Shown here: positions 42,498 to 51,112 of the stretch, piece by piece
How positions within the stretch are numbered: the first letter of the stretch is position 1
How the letters are laid out: every line of letters begins with the position of its first letter
NCBI GenBank assembly: GCA_023260655.1
Contig: JALQUU010000013.1
Span: 1-55,633 of the forward strand
Source: Paracoccaceae bacterium
GTDB lineage: Bacteria; Pseudomonadota; Alphaproteobacteria; Rhodobacterales; Rhodobacteraceae
DNA length: 55,633 nt
Direction: 5' to 3'
Program-made: the position numbers and the translations under genes
The notes under the pieces: model-generated
What the model saw: the letters and a program-made list of their open reading frames with translations, nothing else
Told to the model about the DNA's origin: nothing
Database searches by the model: none

Positions 42498-43463
42498 TTA
42501 CTGGCCTGCGGCGATGCTATCGAGCCAGAGGAGCAGGGATTGCGCCTCACCGTCTAGCCAGAGGCGGAGGCAGTCGATCCATTGCACGTAGCTGTCCAGA
42601 TGGGGTTGGGTGGCGGGCAGGTTTTCGACGATCTGCGGGGCGTAGGCATAGGTTCCGCCCATCCCGAGTGCGATGACCACGGCGGTGATGAAGCCGGCGC
42701 GGCTGCCCGATTTCGCCGGGATTGCGGGGCCTTCGCCGCGCGGTGCTGCGGCGCGACCGGGGGTGTCGTGATCGTCGGCCTCTGCGGGGCGGCGGTCGGT
42801 GCCGGCGCGGAGGGTGGAATTGATCTGGTCAATGTCGGGCAGCAGTTCGCGCCGCGAGGCGGACTGGGCTGGAGCGGCAGGCGGTTCCTCGGCGGGGGTG
42901 GGTTTTGGCGCGGTTTGCACCTTTTCGCCTTTGAGACGGGCCATGCGTTCGCGCGCTTCGCGCTGGTGGCGTTCGGCTTCCGTCTCGGGGTCTTGCAGGC
43001 CGAGATCGGGCTGGGTTTCGAAGGCTTGCGCGCGCTGTGCTTCTTCTGCGCGGGCGCGGGCCTCACGCTCGGCTTCCTCGCGCAGGAGTTCCGCAATCGC
43101 CGGATTGAGTTGGCGGCGGAGGGCGGGGGCTGCGGCGACGGCGGGGGCCTTGTCGTAATCCTCGTCGTAGTCGTCGAAGGCCGGAGCGGGAGGCGGGGCC
43201 TCGGGTTCAGGCGCTTCAGCGGCGGCGGCTTCCGGTTCGGGCGCTTCAGCTTCGGGCGCGGGCGTGGTTTCCGGAGTGGGGTCGGACCATTCCTTGCTGA
43301 GAGGCTTCTGGCCCAGTTCCTCGGCAAGCTCGGTATCCTGGCTCGGGTGACGCTGGAACCATGTGGTGCCGCAGTTCGAGCATTGAACATCGCGCCCCGT
43401 TTCCGGAACGACGTCGTTCGGTACCTCGTATTGCGCGCCGCAATTCGGGCAGATGATCCGCAT
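42498..43463 (-). CDS. MJ0042-type zinc-ribbon membrane protein
   Basis: A 321-residue protein starting with a C4 zinc ribbon (CPNC at 5-8, CSNC at 28-31), the MJ0042 zinc finger. It is followed by roughly 200 residues of Pro/Ala/Glu-rich, probably disordered sequence. One TM helix near residue 260 (GFITAVVIALGMGGTYAYA) precedes a short C-terminal tail with two WLD repeats. ATG at 43463 with AGGGGA upstream is preferred over the longer frame. Divergent from ftsE. Role unknown; similar proteins are found near ftsEX in this group as far as I recall. Confidence 0.78.
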   Translation of the reverse strand: MRIICPNCGAQYEVPNDVVPETGRDVQCSNCGTTWFQRHPSQDTELAEELGQKPLSKEWSDPTPETTPAPEAEAPEPEAAAAEAPEPEAPPPAPAFDDYDEDYDKAPAVAAAPALRRQLNPAIAELLREEAEREARARAEEAQRAQAFETQPDLGLQDPETEAERHQREARERMARLKGEKVQTAPKPTPAEEPPAAPAQSASRRELLPDIDQINSTLRAGTDRRPAEADDHDTPGRAAAPRGEGPAIPAKSGSRAGFITAVVIALGMGGTYAYAPQIVENLPATQPHLDSYVQWIDCLRLWLDGEAQSLLLWLDSIAAGQ

Positions 43464-43658
43464 GTTGCTTCCCCTGACCGGCCATGTCATTCAAGCCACC
43501 CCAAACCACTCGTAAAAACACCAAACACTGGCACCTTATGGTGTAACGTGTTGGCGGAAAAGTGCAAAGCCGTGTTCTTGCTGGCAGCGTTGCATGTCTG
43601 CCTTTAAGAAGGCACAAAGAGGCGGCTTGCGACGGGTGCGGGCGGAATTGGGGGCAGC

Positions 43659-44336
43659 GTGATCGAGTTTGACCGGGTCGCGATGAGCTACGGCGGCGGT
43701 GAATTGTTTGGTGATATTTCGCTGAAAGTTCAGCCGGGGTCGTTCCATTTTCTGACGGGGCCTTCGGGCTCTGGCAAGACGACCTTCCTCAAGCTGGGAT
43801 ATGGCGCGCTTCTTCCGACTTCGGGGCAGGTTCGGCTTTTCGGGCAGGAAGTACGTTCGTTGGACCGTGACGGCGTGGCATTGGCGCGCCGCCGGATCGG
43901 TGTAGTGCATCAGGATGTGAAGTTTCTCGATCATTTGAGCGTGGCAGATAACGTGGCCCTGCCGCTGACCGTTTCGGGCCGCGATACGGCCGATCAACTG
44001 GCCAATCTGGACGAGCTTCTGGCGTGGGTGGGCCTGCGCGACAGGGCCGACGCTCTGCCTGCCGAGCTTTCGGGCGGTGAGCGGCAGCGGGCGGCTTTGG
44101 CGCGGGCCGTAATTATGCAGCCCGAGGTGGTTCTGGCGGATGAACCCACGGGGAATATCGACTGGGAAATGTCGCAGCGCCTGCTGACGCTTCTGGTGGA
44201 GCTGAACCGGATGGGCACGACCATTCTTGTGGCGACGCATGATCTGAATCTGATCCGCGCGGCGAAAAGCCATGTGCAGGCGCGGGTGCTCAGGATTTCC
44301 AACCGTCGTTTGCAGCTTGCGGGGGCTGATCTGTGA
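43659..44336 (+). CDS. ftsE: Cell-division ABC transporter ATP-binding protein FtsE
   Basis: ATPase of the FtsEX complex, which controls septal peptidoglycan hydrolases. The 225 residues include Walker A GPSGSGKTTFLKL (about 35-47), the Q-loop VHQDVKFLDHLSVADNVALP (FtsE-typical), signature LSGGERQRAALARA, Walker B VVLADEPTGNID and the switch His. GTG at 43659 with a G-rich site upstream is the start. The last codons overlap ftsX in GTGA. Confidence 0.94.
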   Translation: MIEFDRVAMSYGGGELFGDISLKVQPGSFHFLTGPSGSGKTTFLKLGYGALLPTSGQVRLFGQEVRSLDRDGVALARRRIGVVHQDVKFLDHLSVADNVALPLTVSGRDTADQLANLDELLAWVGLRDRADALPAELSGGERQRAALARAVIMQPEVVLADEPTGNIDWEMSQRLLTLLVELNRMGTTILVATHDLNLIRAAKSHVQARVLRISNRRLQLAGADL

Positions 44337-45247
44337 GCCGGGTTCAAGAGATGATCGCCGAGGCGTCGGCGCTGTTGATCGGGGATCCGCAAGCGGACCG
44401 GATGGTGCCGCCGACGGGATTTACCGCGCGTTTGACGGGGTTTGCGGCGGGGGCGATGGCGTTTCTCGCGGTGTTCGCGCTGGCGCTTTCCTTGGCGACA
44501 GGGCGGTTGGCGGAGCGGTGGTCCGACGAGTTGGGGCGCGCCTCGACGATCCGGATTTCGGCACCGGCCGAGGAGCGGGCGGCGCAGGTTGAGGCGGTGT
44601 TGCGGATTTTGGAAGCGACCCCCGGTGTGGTGTCTTCGCGCGCCATTCCGATGGAGGAAGCGGCGAAGCTGCTGGAGCCGTGGTTTGGGCCGGATCTGCC
44701 GTTGGATACTTTGCCGGTGCCGCAACTGGTTGAGGTGGTGGAAGAGAAATCCGGCTTCGATGCGCAGGGTTTGCGGCTCAGGCTGAGTGCGGAAGTGCCC
44801 GGTGCGGTGCTCGATGACCACACGCGCTGGCGCGCACCTTTGGTGCAGGCGGCGGGGCGGTTGCGGTTCTTGGGCGTGCTCTCGATCCTGCTGATCGCGG
44901 CAACAACGGCGGCGATGATTACGCTCGCGGCGCAAGCGGCTTTGGCGGCCAATGCGCAGGTGATCGCGGTGCTCAGGCTTGTGGGCGCGCAGGACAGTTA
45001 TATCGCCAAGGCCTTTGTGCGGCGCTTCACTTTGCGGGCGCTGAGCGGCGCGGCGGTGGGTGTGCTTCTGGGGATGCTGGCGGTGTGGATGCTGCCGCAA
45101 GCGCAGGAAGATGGTGGGTTTCTTACGGGGCTCGGGTTGCAGGGCTGGCACTGGCTTTTGCCGCTCTTTATCCCACTTTTAGGGGCGGCTGTGGCCTTTG
45201 TGGCGACCTCTGCGGCGGCGCGGCGTACATTGAGGGAACTGACATGA
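44333..45247 (+). CDS. ftsX: Cell-division protein FtsX
   Basis: Membrane partner of FtsE. The 304-residue protein has an N-terminal TM (GFAAGAMAFLAVFALALSLA), an extracytoplasmic domain with ISAPAEERAAQVEAVLRILE, then three TMs (LGVLSILLIAATTAAMITLAA, LSGAAVGVLLGMLAVWMLP, WLLPLFIPLLGAAVAFVAT) and the conserved VIAVLRLVGAQDSYIAKAFV loop. GTG at 44333 overlaps ftsE; its stop overlaps plsC in ATGA. Confidence 0.92.
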   Translation: MSRVQEMIAEASALLIGDPQADRMVPPTGFTARLTGFAAGAMAFLAVFALALSLATGRLAERWSDELGRASTIRISAPAEERAAQVEAVLRILEATPGVVSSRAIPMEEAAKLLEPWFGPDLPLDTLPVPQLVEVVEEKSGFDAQGLRLRLSAEVPGAVLDDHTRWRAPLVQAAGRLRFLGVLSILLIAATTAAMITLAAQAALAANAQVIAVLRLVGAQDSYIAKAFVRRFTLRALSGAAVGVLLGMLAVWMLPQAQEDGGFLTGLGLQGWHWLLPLFIPLLGAAVAFVATSAAARRTLRELT

Positions 45248-45978
45248 TACAATGGGTGCGCTCGATCCTTTTCGAGATCCAGGTTTACTTCATGCTGCTG
45301 GTGATCGGGCTGCTTTACATGCCGCTGGCGATCTGGAGCCCCGAAGGCGCGCGGCGGGGCTGCAAGGCCTATTGCCGCTGGGCGATGTGGAGTGCGCGCT
45401 GGATGGTGGGCATTCGCTGCGAGGTGCGCGGAACGCCGCCCGAGGGCGAGGTGCTGATCGCGGCGAAGCACCAGAGCTTTCTGGACATCCTGATGATTTT
45501 CAACGCCATTCCGGCGGGCAAGTTCATCATGAAGCGCGAGATCCTCTGGACGCCCGTGATCGGGCTTTACGGGATGCGGATCGGCTGTATTGCGGTGAAC
45601 CGTGGCAAGCGCGGTGCGGCGATTACCAAGATGGTGAAGGATGTGGCGGCGGGGCTTTCGAAGCCGGGGCAGTTGATCATCTATTCGCAGGGCACGCGCG
45701 TGGCCCCCGGTGTGAAGGTGCCATACAAGGTCGGCACGGCGGTGCTTTACCAGCAGCTTCAGCAACCCTGCGTGCCGGTGGCGACGAATGTGGGGCTGTT
45801 CTGGAACCGCAAGGGCATCCTGAAAAAGCCGGGGCTGGCTGTGGTGGAGTTTATGCCCACGATCGCGCCGGATATGGACCGCGACGCTTTCCTCACGCAT
45901 CTTGAAACGGAAGTCGAAGCGGCTTCGGATCGCTTGATGGCGGAGGCAGGGTTCAATGTGGGTGGAAACGGTCGCTGA
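45244..45978 (+). CDS. plsC: 1-acyl-sn-glycerol-3-phosphate acyltransferase
   Basis: Membrane acyltransferase making phosphatidic acid. The HX4D catalytic motif is His76/Asp81 in AAKHQSFLDIL. The GTR block appears as IYSQGTRVAPGV (EGTR in many relatives), and the KVGTAVLYQQLQQPCVPVA block is intact. One N-terminal TM (EIQVYFMLLVIGLLYMPLAI). 244 residues. ATG at 45244 overlaps the ftsX stop in ATGA, and the next gene starts inside its last 23 bases, so ftsE-ftsX-plsC-PNPOx form one coupled operon. Confidence 0.9.
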   Translation: MIQWVRSILFEIQVYFMLLVIGLLYMPLAIWSPEGARRGCKAYCRWAMWSARWMVGIRCEVRGTPPEGEVLIAAKHQSFLDILMIFNAIPAGKFIMKREILWTPVIGLYGMRIGCIAVNRGKRGAAITKMVKDVAAGLSKPGQLIIYSQGTRVAPGVKVPYKVGTAVLYQQLQQPCVPVATNVGLFWNRKGILKKPGLAVVEFMPTIAPDMDRDAFLTHLETEVEAASDRLMAEAGFNVGGNGR

Positions 45979-46555
45979 TCTGGAAGCGCTTTACGGCACG
46001 CCTTCTATTGCCGCGATCCGCAAGGTGGCGAAGCGGCTGACGCCGCTGTATCGGCAGTGGATCATGGCCTCGCGTTTCGTCGTTCTGGCGACGGTGGGAC
46101 CGGATGGCACCGATGCGAGCCCGCGCGGGGATCACGGGCCGGTGGCGTTGGAACTCGACCCCGGCACTTTGGCGATCCCTGATTGGCGCGGGAATAACCG
46201 CTTGGATTCCCTGCGGAATATCCTGCGTGATCCGCGCGTGTCGCTGATGTTCATGGTGCCGGGGGAAACCTCGGTGGTGCGGGTGAATGGCACAGCGAAG
46301 ATCAGTGTTGCTCCCGAGTTGCGCGAGCGGTTCGAGCAGGGTGGTAAGCATCCGGTAACGGTGATCGTAATCGAGATTGCGGAGGTTTATTCGCAATGCT
46401 CGAAGGCGCTGATGCGGTCGGCGATCTGGGGGCGGGACGACCGTGCCTTGGTGCCGACGCTCGGGCAGATCATCGGAGAGATGACGCAGGGTGAGATCGA
46501 CGGGGCGGAATTCGATAAGGCTTGGCCCGAACGGGCACGCGCGACGCTCTGGTAA
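45956..46555 (+). CDS. Pyridoxamine 5'-phosphate oxidase-like flavin protein
   Basis: A 199-residue protein of the PNPOx-like split-barrel FMN family (MSMEG_1061 type). ASRFVVLATVGPDGTDASPRGDHGP (about 38-62) is the FMN-binding strand pair. IPDWRGNNRLDSLRNILRDPRVSLMFMVPG is typical, and the C-terminal AEVYSQCSKALMRSAIWG is the family's end motif. It is a probable oxidoreductase of unknown substrate. Starts within plsC; ends seven bases before a strong terminator. Confidence 0.87.
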   Translation: MWVETVADLEALYGTPSIAAIRKVAKRLTPLYRQWIMASRFVVLATVGPDGTDASPRGDHGPVALELDPGTLAIPDWRGNNRLDSLRNILRDPRVSLMFMVPGETSVVRVNGTAKISVAPELRERFEQGGKHPVTVIVIEIAEVYSQCSKALMRSAIWGRDDRALVPTLGQIIGEMTQGEIDGAEFDKAWPERARATLW

Positions 46556-46560
46556 ATGAA

Positions 46561-46593
46561 AAGAAGCGCCCCGTGGGGCGCTTCTGTGTTTTT
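46561..46593. terminator. Bidirectional intrinsic terminator
   Basis: AGAAGCGCC-CCGTGG-GGCGCTTCT forms a 9-bp stem or longer (46562-46585), followed by TGTTTTT. On the other strand the stem is followed by TTTTC. It lies between the convergent PNPOx-like and lpd genes and can end both. Confidence 0.9.
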
Positions 46594-46608
46594 CCGGGCA
46601 GAGGCCGA

Positions 46609-47997
46609 TCAGGAGTGGATCGGGCCGTCGCCGCAGGCCAGTGCGGCTTCGCGCACGGCTTCCGAGAAGGTCGGGTGGGCGTGGCAGGTGAGGGCCAAGT
46701 CCTGAGCCGAGGCCCCGAATTCCATCGCAACGCAAACTTCGTGGATCAGATCGCCTGCGCCCGGGCCGATGATGTGGCAGCCGAGGATGCGGTCGGTTTC
46801 CTTGTCGGCCAAGAGTTTGACGAAGCCATCGCCTGCGAAAACGGCCTTGGCGCGGCCGTTGCCCATGAAGGAGAACTTACCGACCTTATAGGCGCGGCCT
46901 TCGGCTTTGAGTTGCTCTTCGGTGGCACCGACGTTGGCAACCTCGGGGTGGGTGTAGATCACGCCGGGGATGACGCCGTAGTTCACATGGCCATGCTTGC
47001 CCGCGACCACTTCGGCAACCGCCATGCCTTCGTCTTCGGCTTTATGCGCGAGCATCGGGCCTTGGATGGCGTCGCCGATGGCGTAGATGCCTTTGATGGA
47101 GGTCTGCCAGTGGCTGTCGGTTTCGATCTGGCCGCGCTGGGTGAGTTTGACGCCGAGGGTGTCGAGGCCGAGGCCCGTGGTGAAGGGGCGGCGGCCGGTG
47201 GCGACGAGGACGACATCGGCATCAAGGCTATGCTCGCTGTCGTCTTTCTTCAGCTTGTAGCGCACGGTTGCGCCGTTTTTCTTGGCTTCGGTGCCCTGAA
47301 CGGCAGCGCCCATGATGAACTTAAGCCCTTGTTTTTCAAGGAGACGCTTGAAGCTCTTCTGGACTTCACCGTCCATGCCGGGGGTGATGGCGTCGAGGTA
47401 TTCGATCACAGTGACATCTGCGCCGAGGCGGGCGTAGACGGAGCCAAGCTCGAGGCCGATTACGCCTGCGCCGATGACGGCCATGCTCTTCGGGATTTTC
47501 GGCAGGGCGAGCGCGCCGGTGGAGGTGACGACGGTTTCTTCGTCAACGGTGACGCCGGGTAGCGAGGAGGGCTCAGAACCCGAGGCGATGATGATCGACT
47601 TGGCTTCATGCACCTCGTCGTCCACCTTGACCTGACCCGCCGCGGGGATCGAAGCCCAGCCCTTGAGCCAGGTTACCTTGTTCTTTTTAAAGAGGAATTC
47701 GATGCCCTTGGTGTTGCCTTCGATGACTTCATCCTTGTAGGCGAGCATCTGTTTCCAGTCGACCGAGGGGGATTTGCCCTTGAGGCCCATCTTGGCGAAG
47801 TTGTGCTCGGCCTCGTGGAGTTGGTGGGAGGCGTGCAGGAGTGCTTTCGAGGGGATGCAGCCGACGTTGAGGCAGGTGCCGCCCAGCGTTTCGCGCCCTT
47901 CGACACAAGCGACTTTGAGGCCCAGTTGCGCGCAGCGGATCGCGCAGACATAGCCGCCGGGGCCGGCGCCGATCACGATCACATCAAAGGTTGCCAT
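46609..47997 (-). CDS. lpd: Dihydrolipoyl dehydrogenase (E3)
   Basis: FAD/NAD disulfide oxidoreductase shared by 2-oxo acid dehydrogenases; reoxidises the lipoyl group of SucB. The 462 residues contain FAD loop [19 protein letters not shown] (7-25), redox disulfide [17 protein letters not shown] (39-55), NAD loop [19 protein letters not shown] and the C-terminal His-Glu motif [18 protein letters not shown] at 47997 has GGAGGAATCCCC upstream, and directly before that site lies copy B of the 53-bp element. Last gene of the suc-lpd group. Confidence 0.96.
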   Translation of the reverse strand: MATFDVIVIGAGPGGYVCAIRCAQLGLKVACVEGRETLGGTCLNVGCIPSKALLHASHQLHEAEHNFAKMGLKGKSPSVDWKQMLAYKDEVIEGNTKGIEFLFKKNKVTWLKGWASIPAAGQVKVDDEVHEAKSIIIASGSEPSSLPGVTVDEETVVTSTGALALPKIPKSMAVIGAGVIGLELGSVYARLGADVTVIEYLDAITPGMDGEVQKSFKRLLEKQGLKFIMGAAVQGTEAKKNGATVRYKLKKDDSEHSLDADVVLVATGRRPFTTGLGLDTLGVKLTQRGQIETDSHWQTSIKGIYAIGDAIQGPMLAHKAEDEGMAVAEVVAGKHGHVNYGVIPGVIYTHPEVANVGATEEQLKAEGRAYKVGKFSFMGNGRAKAVFAGDGFVKLLADKETDRILGCHIIGPGAGDLIHEVCVAMEFGASAQDLALTCHAHPTFSEAVREAALACGDGPIHS

Positions 47998-48010
47998 GGG
48001 GATTCCTCCA

Positions 48011-48063
48011 TTTCCGAAGCGTATGGTTTGCGTATGGTTTGTGTATGGCTTGCGTCATGACGT
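48011..48063 (-). repeat. 53-bp palindrome-plus-iteron element, copy B
   Basis: On the minus strand: ACGTCATGACG (48063-48053), then 11-bp units ACGCAAGCCAT, ACACAAACCAT and ACGCAAACCAT (48055-48023), then ACGCTTCGGAAA (48022-48011). Same architecture and exact length as 13,766-13,818; differences cluster at unit position 7 and in the middle unit. It fills the gap from the glycosyltransferase stop codon to just before the lpd ribosome site. Confidence 0.8.
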
Positions 48064-49067
48064 TAGACAGCCTCCGCATGGGTCCAAGCGGCGCGGCGTT
48101 GGGGCGTCAGGATAGCGTTTTTTGTGTCAACGAACCAGCGATCGCAGGCGGCCTCGGCCTCGGCAATGGCCGGATCGGCGCGCCAATCGGCCAAGCGGCG
48201 GTTCATGCCGGGCAGGTGGCGGAGGATCGAAAGGTCCTCGATGGTGTTCTGGTTGGCGGCGCGGTGCCACTTCCAGCCCAAGTGATAGCGCTGGAAGGTG
48301 TTCGGGCCGTTCTGACCGTCGCCGCGATGGTTCTTCAGCAGGAAGAGATCGTCGGATTTGACGGCGTAGTGGTTGAGGTAGGCGGCATCGAGGCGAATGG
48401 CGCGCTCAAGCGGCTGGTATTTGCGATATTTGCGCTGCGAGAGGAGGGCGCGGTTTTCGAGCGCTTCGCCTGCCGCCGAGACGACGCGGGGCCGTGCGAT
48501 GCGGGGCGCTTGCGGCATGTGGTCATGCGCGTGGGCGAAGGCGGCGCGCCGGAACATGGATTTTAAGTTGACCTGTTCGGCGTCGGGTTCGGCCTCGGCG
48601 CGGGGGAAGGTTTCGATCACATTCGCGGGCGGCATGGCGAGGGGCCAGTCGGCAAGGCCTGCATTGCCGAAGAAGCGCCACGGCAGGGCGATCACGTCGC
48701 TTTCGCCAGCGTTTGCGAGAAGGTCGGCCACGTGGCCTTGGCCCAAGCGGATATTGAGAAACTCGTCGGCGTCGATGAAGAGGAGCCAGACGGTTTCGGA
48801 GCCATCAAGCGCGGCCATGGCGGCGCGGATGCCGCTGTCTTGCGGGGCTTGGCCTTCGGCGGGGCTGTGGCGGAGATGGGTGACTTGGCCGCGATCAGCG
48901 AGGAGGTCGAGGAGCGTGTCGGAGCCATCGGTGCAATCGTTGGTGCAGATGACGGCGCGGGCGAAGCCGATTTCGAGATGGTAGGCGAGCCACTCCAACA
49001 CGAAGAGGCCTTCGTTGCGCATGCAGGCGACAACGGCGGCGGGTTCGGATTGGGGGGCGCGGTTCAT
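48063..49067 (-). CDS. Glycosyltransferase family 2 protein
   Basis: A 334-residue GT-A type glycosyltransferase of the group often annotated as family 92/DUF23-like. VVACMRNEGLFVLEWLAYHLEIG (12-34) begins the nucleotide-binding fold. DADEF (99-103) is the metal-binding DxD. Further family motifs are LPWRFFGNAG, NLKSMFRRA, LNHYAVKS and KNHRGDG. It probably modifies a cell-surface glycan. Starts four bases after the MAPEG gene stop; its own stop codon touches the 53-bp element. Confidence 0.85.
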   Translation of the reverse strand: MNRAPQSEPAAVVACMRNEGLFVLEWLAYHLEIGFARAVICTNDCTDGSDTLLDLLADRGQVTHLRHSPAEGQAPQDSGIRAAMAALDGSETVWLLFIDADEFLNIRLGQGHVADLLANAGESDVIALPWRFFGNAGLADWPLAMPPANVIETFPRAEAEPDAEQVNLKSMFRRAAFAHAHDHMPQAPRIARPRVVSAAGEALENRALLSQRKYRKYQPLERAIRLDAAYLNHYAVKSDDLFLLKNHRGDGQNGPNTFQRYHLGWKWHRAANQNTIEDLSILRHLPGMNRRLADWRADPAIAEAEAACDRWFVDTKNAILTPQRRAAWTHAEAV

Positions 49068-49071
49068 CGGA

Positions 49072-49461
49072 TCAGACCAGTGCGAGCACGAGCATTGCCA
49101 TCGTCGCGCCGAAGCCCGCGAACCAGATCAGCGAGCGCCACGGGCTGAAACCGAAGAGATAGGCGGGCACGTAGAGGACGCGGGCGGCGAGATAGGCGGC
49201 GGCGCAGAGGTTGGTGTAGGCGGTGGACTTGTCGGCATAGGTGACGACGACCACGGCAAGGGTGAAGAGGATCAGCCCTTCGAAATGGTTGTTCAGTGCG
49301 CGTTGGGCGCGGCCTGCGTAGCCTGTGAGCTGGCGCGGGGTATCGCGCGGGCCCATGGCGTATTTCGGGCCGACCTGAAGGTTGGCGAGCACGGAATAGA
49401 GGCTGAATTGGAGCCCCTGAAGGAGGCCTGCGAGGGCGAGGGCTGTGAGTTCGGGGGTCAT
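49072..49461 (-). CDS. MAPEG-family membrane protein
   Basis: A 129-residue four-TM protein: LALAGLLQGLQFSLYSVLAN, FEGLILFTLAVVVVTYADKS, NLCAAAYLAARVLYVPAYLFG and SLIWFAGFGATMAMLVLALV. The arrangement RAQRALNNHFEGLILF plus AAARVLYVPAYLFG is characteristic of the bacterial MAPEG family (membrane-associated eicosanoid/glutathione metabolism). Actual activity unknown. It lies between sucB and the glycosyltransferase on the same strand. Confidence 0.85.
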   Translation of the reverse strand: MTPELTALALAGLLQGLQFSLYSVLANLQVGPKYAMGPRDTPRQLTGYAGRAQRALNNHFEGLILFTLAVVVVTYADKSTAYTNLCAAAYLAARVLYVPAYLFGFSPWRSLIWFAGFGATMAMLVLALV

Positions 49462-49512
49462 GGGCGCATCCCGTCCCGGACACCCCGGGCTCTCTGCTTC
49501 TTGCTGTGCGAG

Positions 49513-49571
49513 GCCCCGGGGATGGCCCGGGGCGTTGCTTTGGTGTTGGCCCCGGAGCGTGCTCCGAGGCC
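49513..49571. terminator. GC-rich hairpin pair after sucB
   Basis: GCCCCGGG (49513-49520) pairs with CCCGGGGC (49526-49533). GGCCCCGGAGC-GT-GCTCCGAGGCC (49548-49571) is a near-perfect palindrome. They lie between the sucB stop and the MAPEG start with no T-run, so they may stabilise or process the suc mRNA, or act as REP-like elements, rather than being simple terminators. Confidence 0.45.
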
Positions 49572-49585
49572 GGAGTGGCGTAGGA

Positions 49586-51109
49586 TCAGAGATCCATCAG
49601 CAGGCGGCGGGGATCTTCCAGCGCTTCCTTGACGCGCACGAGGAAGGTCACGGCGCCTTTGCCGTCGACGATGCGGTGATCGTAGGAGAGGGCGAGATAC
49701 ATCATCGGGCGGATGACGATCTGGCCGTTCACGACGACCGGACGGTCCTGGATCTTATGCATGCCGAGGATGCCCGACTGCGGGGGGTTCAGGATCGGCG
49801 AGGACATCAGCGAGCCGTAGACGCCGCCGTTGGAGATGGTGAAGGAGCCGCCCTGCATTTCTGCCATGGAGAGCTTGCCGTCACGGGCGCGGATGCCGAG
49901 TTCGCCGATCTTCTTTTCGATCGCGGCGAAGCCCATCTGGTCGGCGTCGCGCACCACCGGAACGACGAGGCCCGTGGGGGTGCCGACGGCGACGCCCATG
50001 TGCACGTAGTTCTTGTAGACGATATCGGTGCCGTCGATTTCGGCGTTCACTTCCGGCACTTCTTTCAGGGCGTGGCAGCAGGCCTTCACGAAGAAGGACA
50101 TGAAGCCGAGCTTCACTTTGTGCTTCTTCTCGAACTGGTCTTTGTACTCGTTCCGCAGTTCCATGATGCCGGACATATCCACCTCGTTATAGGTGGTGAG
50201 CATCGCGGCGGTGTTCTGCGCGTCTTTCAGACGGCGAGCGATGGTCTGGCGGAGGCGGGTCATCTTCACGCGCTCTTCGCGCGACGCGTCATCGGCCGAG
50301 ACCGGACCGCGGGGGATCGCGGCAGGGGCCGGAGCCGGAGCTGCGGCGGCAGCGGCTGCTGCGCGGGCGACGTCGTCTTTCATGATGCGGCCATCGCGGC
50401 CGGAGCCGGTGACCTGATCACGCGAGAGACCTGCTTCGGCCATGGCTTTCTTGGCGGCGGGGGCGTCTTCGACGTCCTTCGCGGCGGAAGCGGCCGGAGC
50501 GGCTGCGGGGGCCGGGGCTGCGGCGGGGGCCGGAGCGGCGGCAGCAGCGCCTGCGCCTGCGGAGATCACGGCGAGTTGGGCTTTCGCATCAACCGTGGTG
50601 CCTTCGGGGGCGAGGATTTCGGCCAGCACGCCAGCGGCGGGGGCAGGCACTTCGACCGACACTTTGTCGGTTTCGAGTTCGCAGAGCATTTCGTCCTGCG
50701 CGATGGTATCGCCGACCTTCTTGAACCAGGTCGAGACCGTTGCCTCGGTCACGCTTTCGCCCAGGGAGGGCACCATCACCTTAACGGTCTCAGCCATATC
50801 AGACCCTTTCGTTTCCGCAGTTTCGGGCTTTTGAGTGGAGCCGCTTGCTGCGGCGGGTTTGGCGGCAGCGCCGCCCTGTTCGAGGAGGGCGAGGAGCGCG
50901 TTCACGCCCACGGTTTCGCCTTCCTTGGCGATCACATCGCCCAAGATACCTGCGGCAGGCGCGGGCACTTCGACGGTGACCTTGTCGGTTTCCAGCTCGC
51001 AGAGCATTTCATCCGCCGCGACCGCGTCACCCGGTTTCTTGAACCAGGTGGCGACGGTGGCTTCGGTGACGCTTTCGCCGAGCGTGGGGACGCGGATTTC
51101 GATGCCCAT
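49586..51109 (-). CDS. sucB: 2-oxoglutarate dehydrogenase E2 (dihydrolipoyllysine succinyltransferase) with two lipoyl domains
   Basis: E2 core of the 2-oxoglutarate dehydrogenase complex. The 507 residues carry two lipoyl domains (2-77 and 106-182), each with ELETDKV (Lys43 and Lys149). An Ala/Pro linker follows, then a peripheral-subunit-binding domain ([29 protein letters not shown]), a second linker and the catalytic domain ending [19 protein letters not shown] (catalytic His). E. coli SucB has one lipoyl domain. The second domain begins with its own Met105 (ATG at 50797) preceded by AAAGGG, so a shorter form could be made. Three bases after sucA. Confidence 0.95.
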   Translation of the reverse strand: MGIEIRVPTLGESVTEATVATWFKKPGDAVAADEMLCELETDKVTVEVPAPAAGILGDVIAKEGETVGVNALLALLEQGGAAAKPAAASGSTQKPETAETKGSDMAETVKVMVPSLGESVTEATVSTWFKKVGDTIAQDEMLCELETDKVSVEVPAPAAGVLAEILAPEGTTVDAKAQLAVISAGAGAAAAAPAPAAAPAPAAAPAASAAKDVEDAPAAKKAMAEAGLSRDQVTGSGRDGRIMKDDVARAAAAAAAAPAPAPAAIPRGPVSADDASREERVKMTRLRQTIARRLKDAQNTAAMLTTYNEVDMSGIMELRNEYKDQFEKKHKVKLGFMSFFVKACCHALKEVPEVNAEIDGTDIVYKNYVHMGVAVGTPTGLVVPVVRDADQMGFAAIEKKIGELGIRARDGKLSMAEMQGGSFTISNGGVYGSLMSSPILNPPQSGILGMHKIQDRPVVVNGQIVIRPMMYLALSYDHRIVDGKGAVTFLVRVKEALEDPRRLLMDL

Positions 51110-51112
51110 CGG

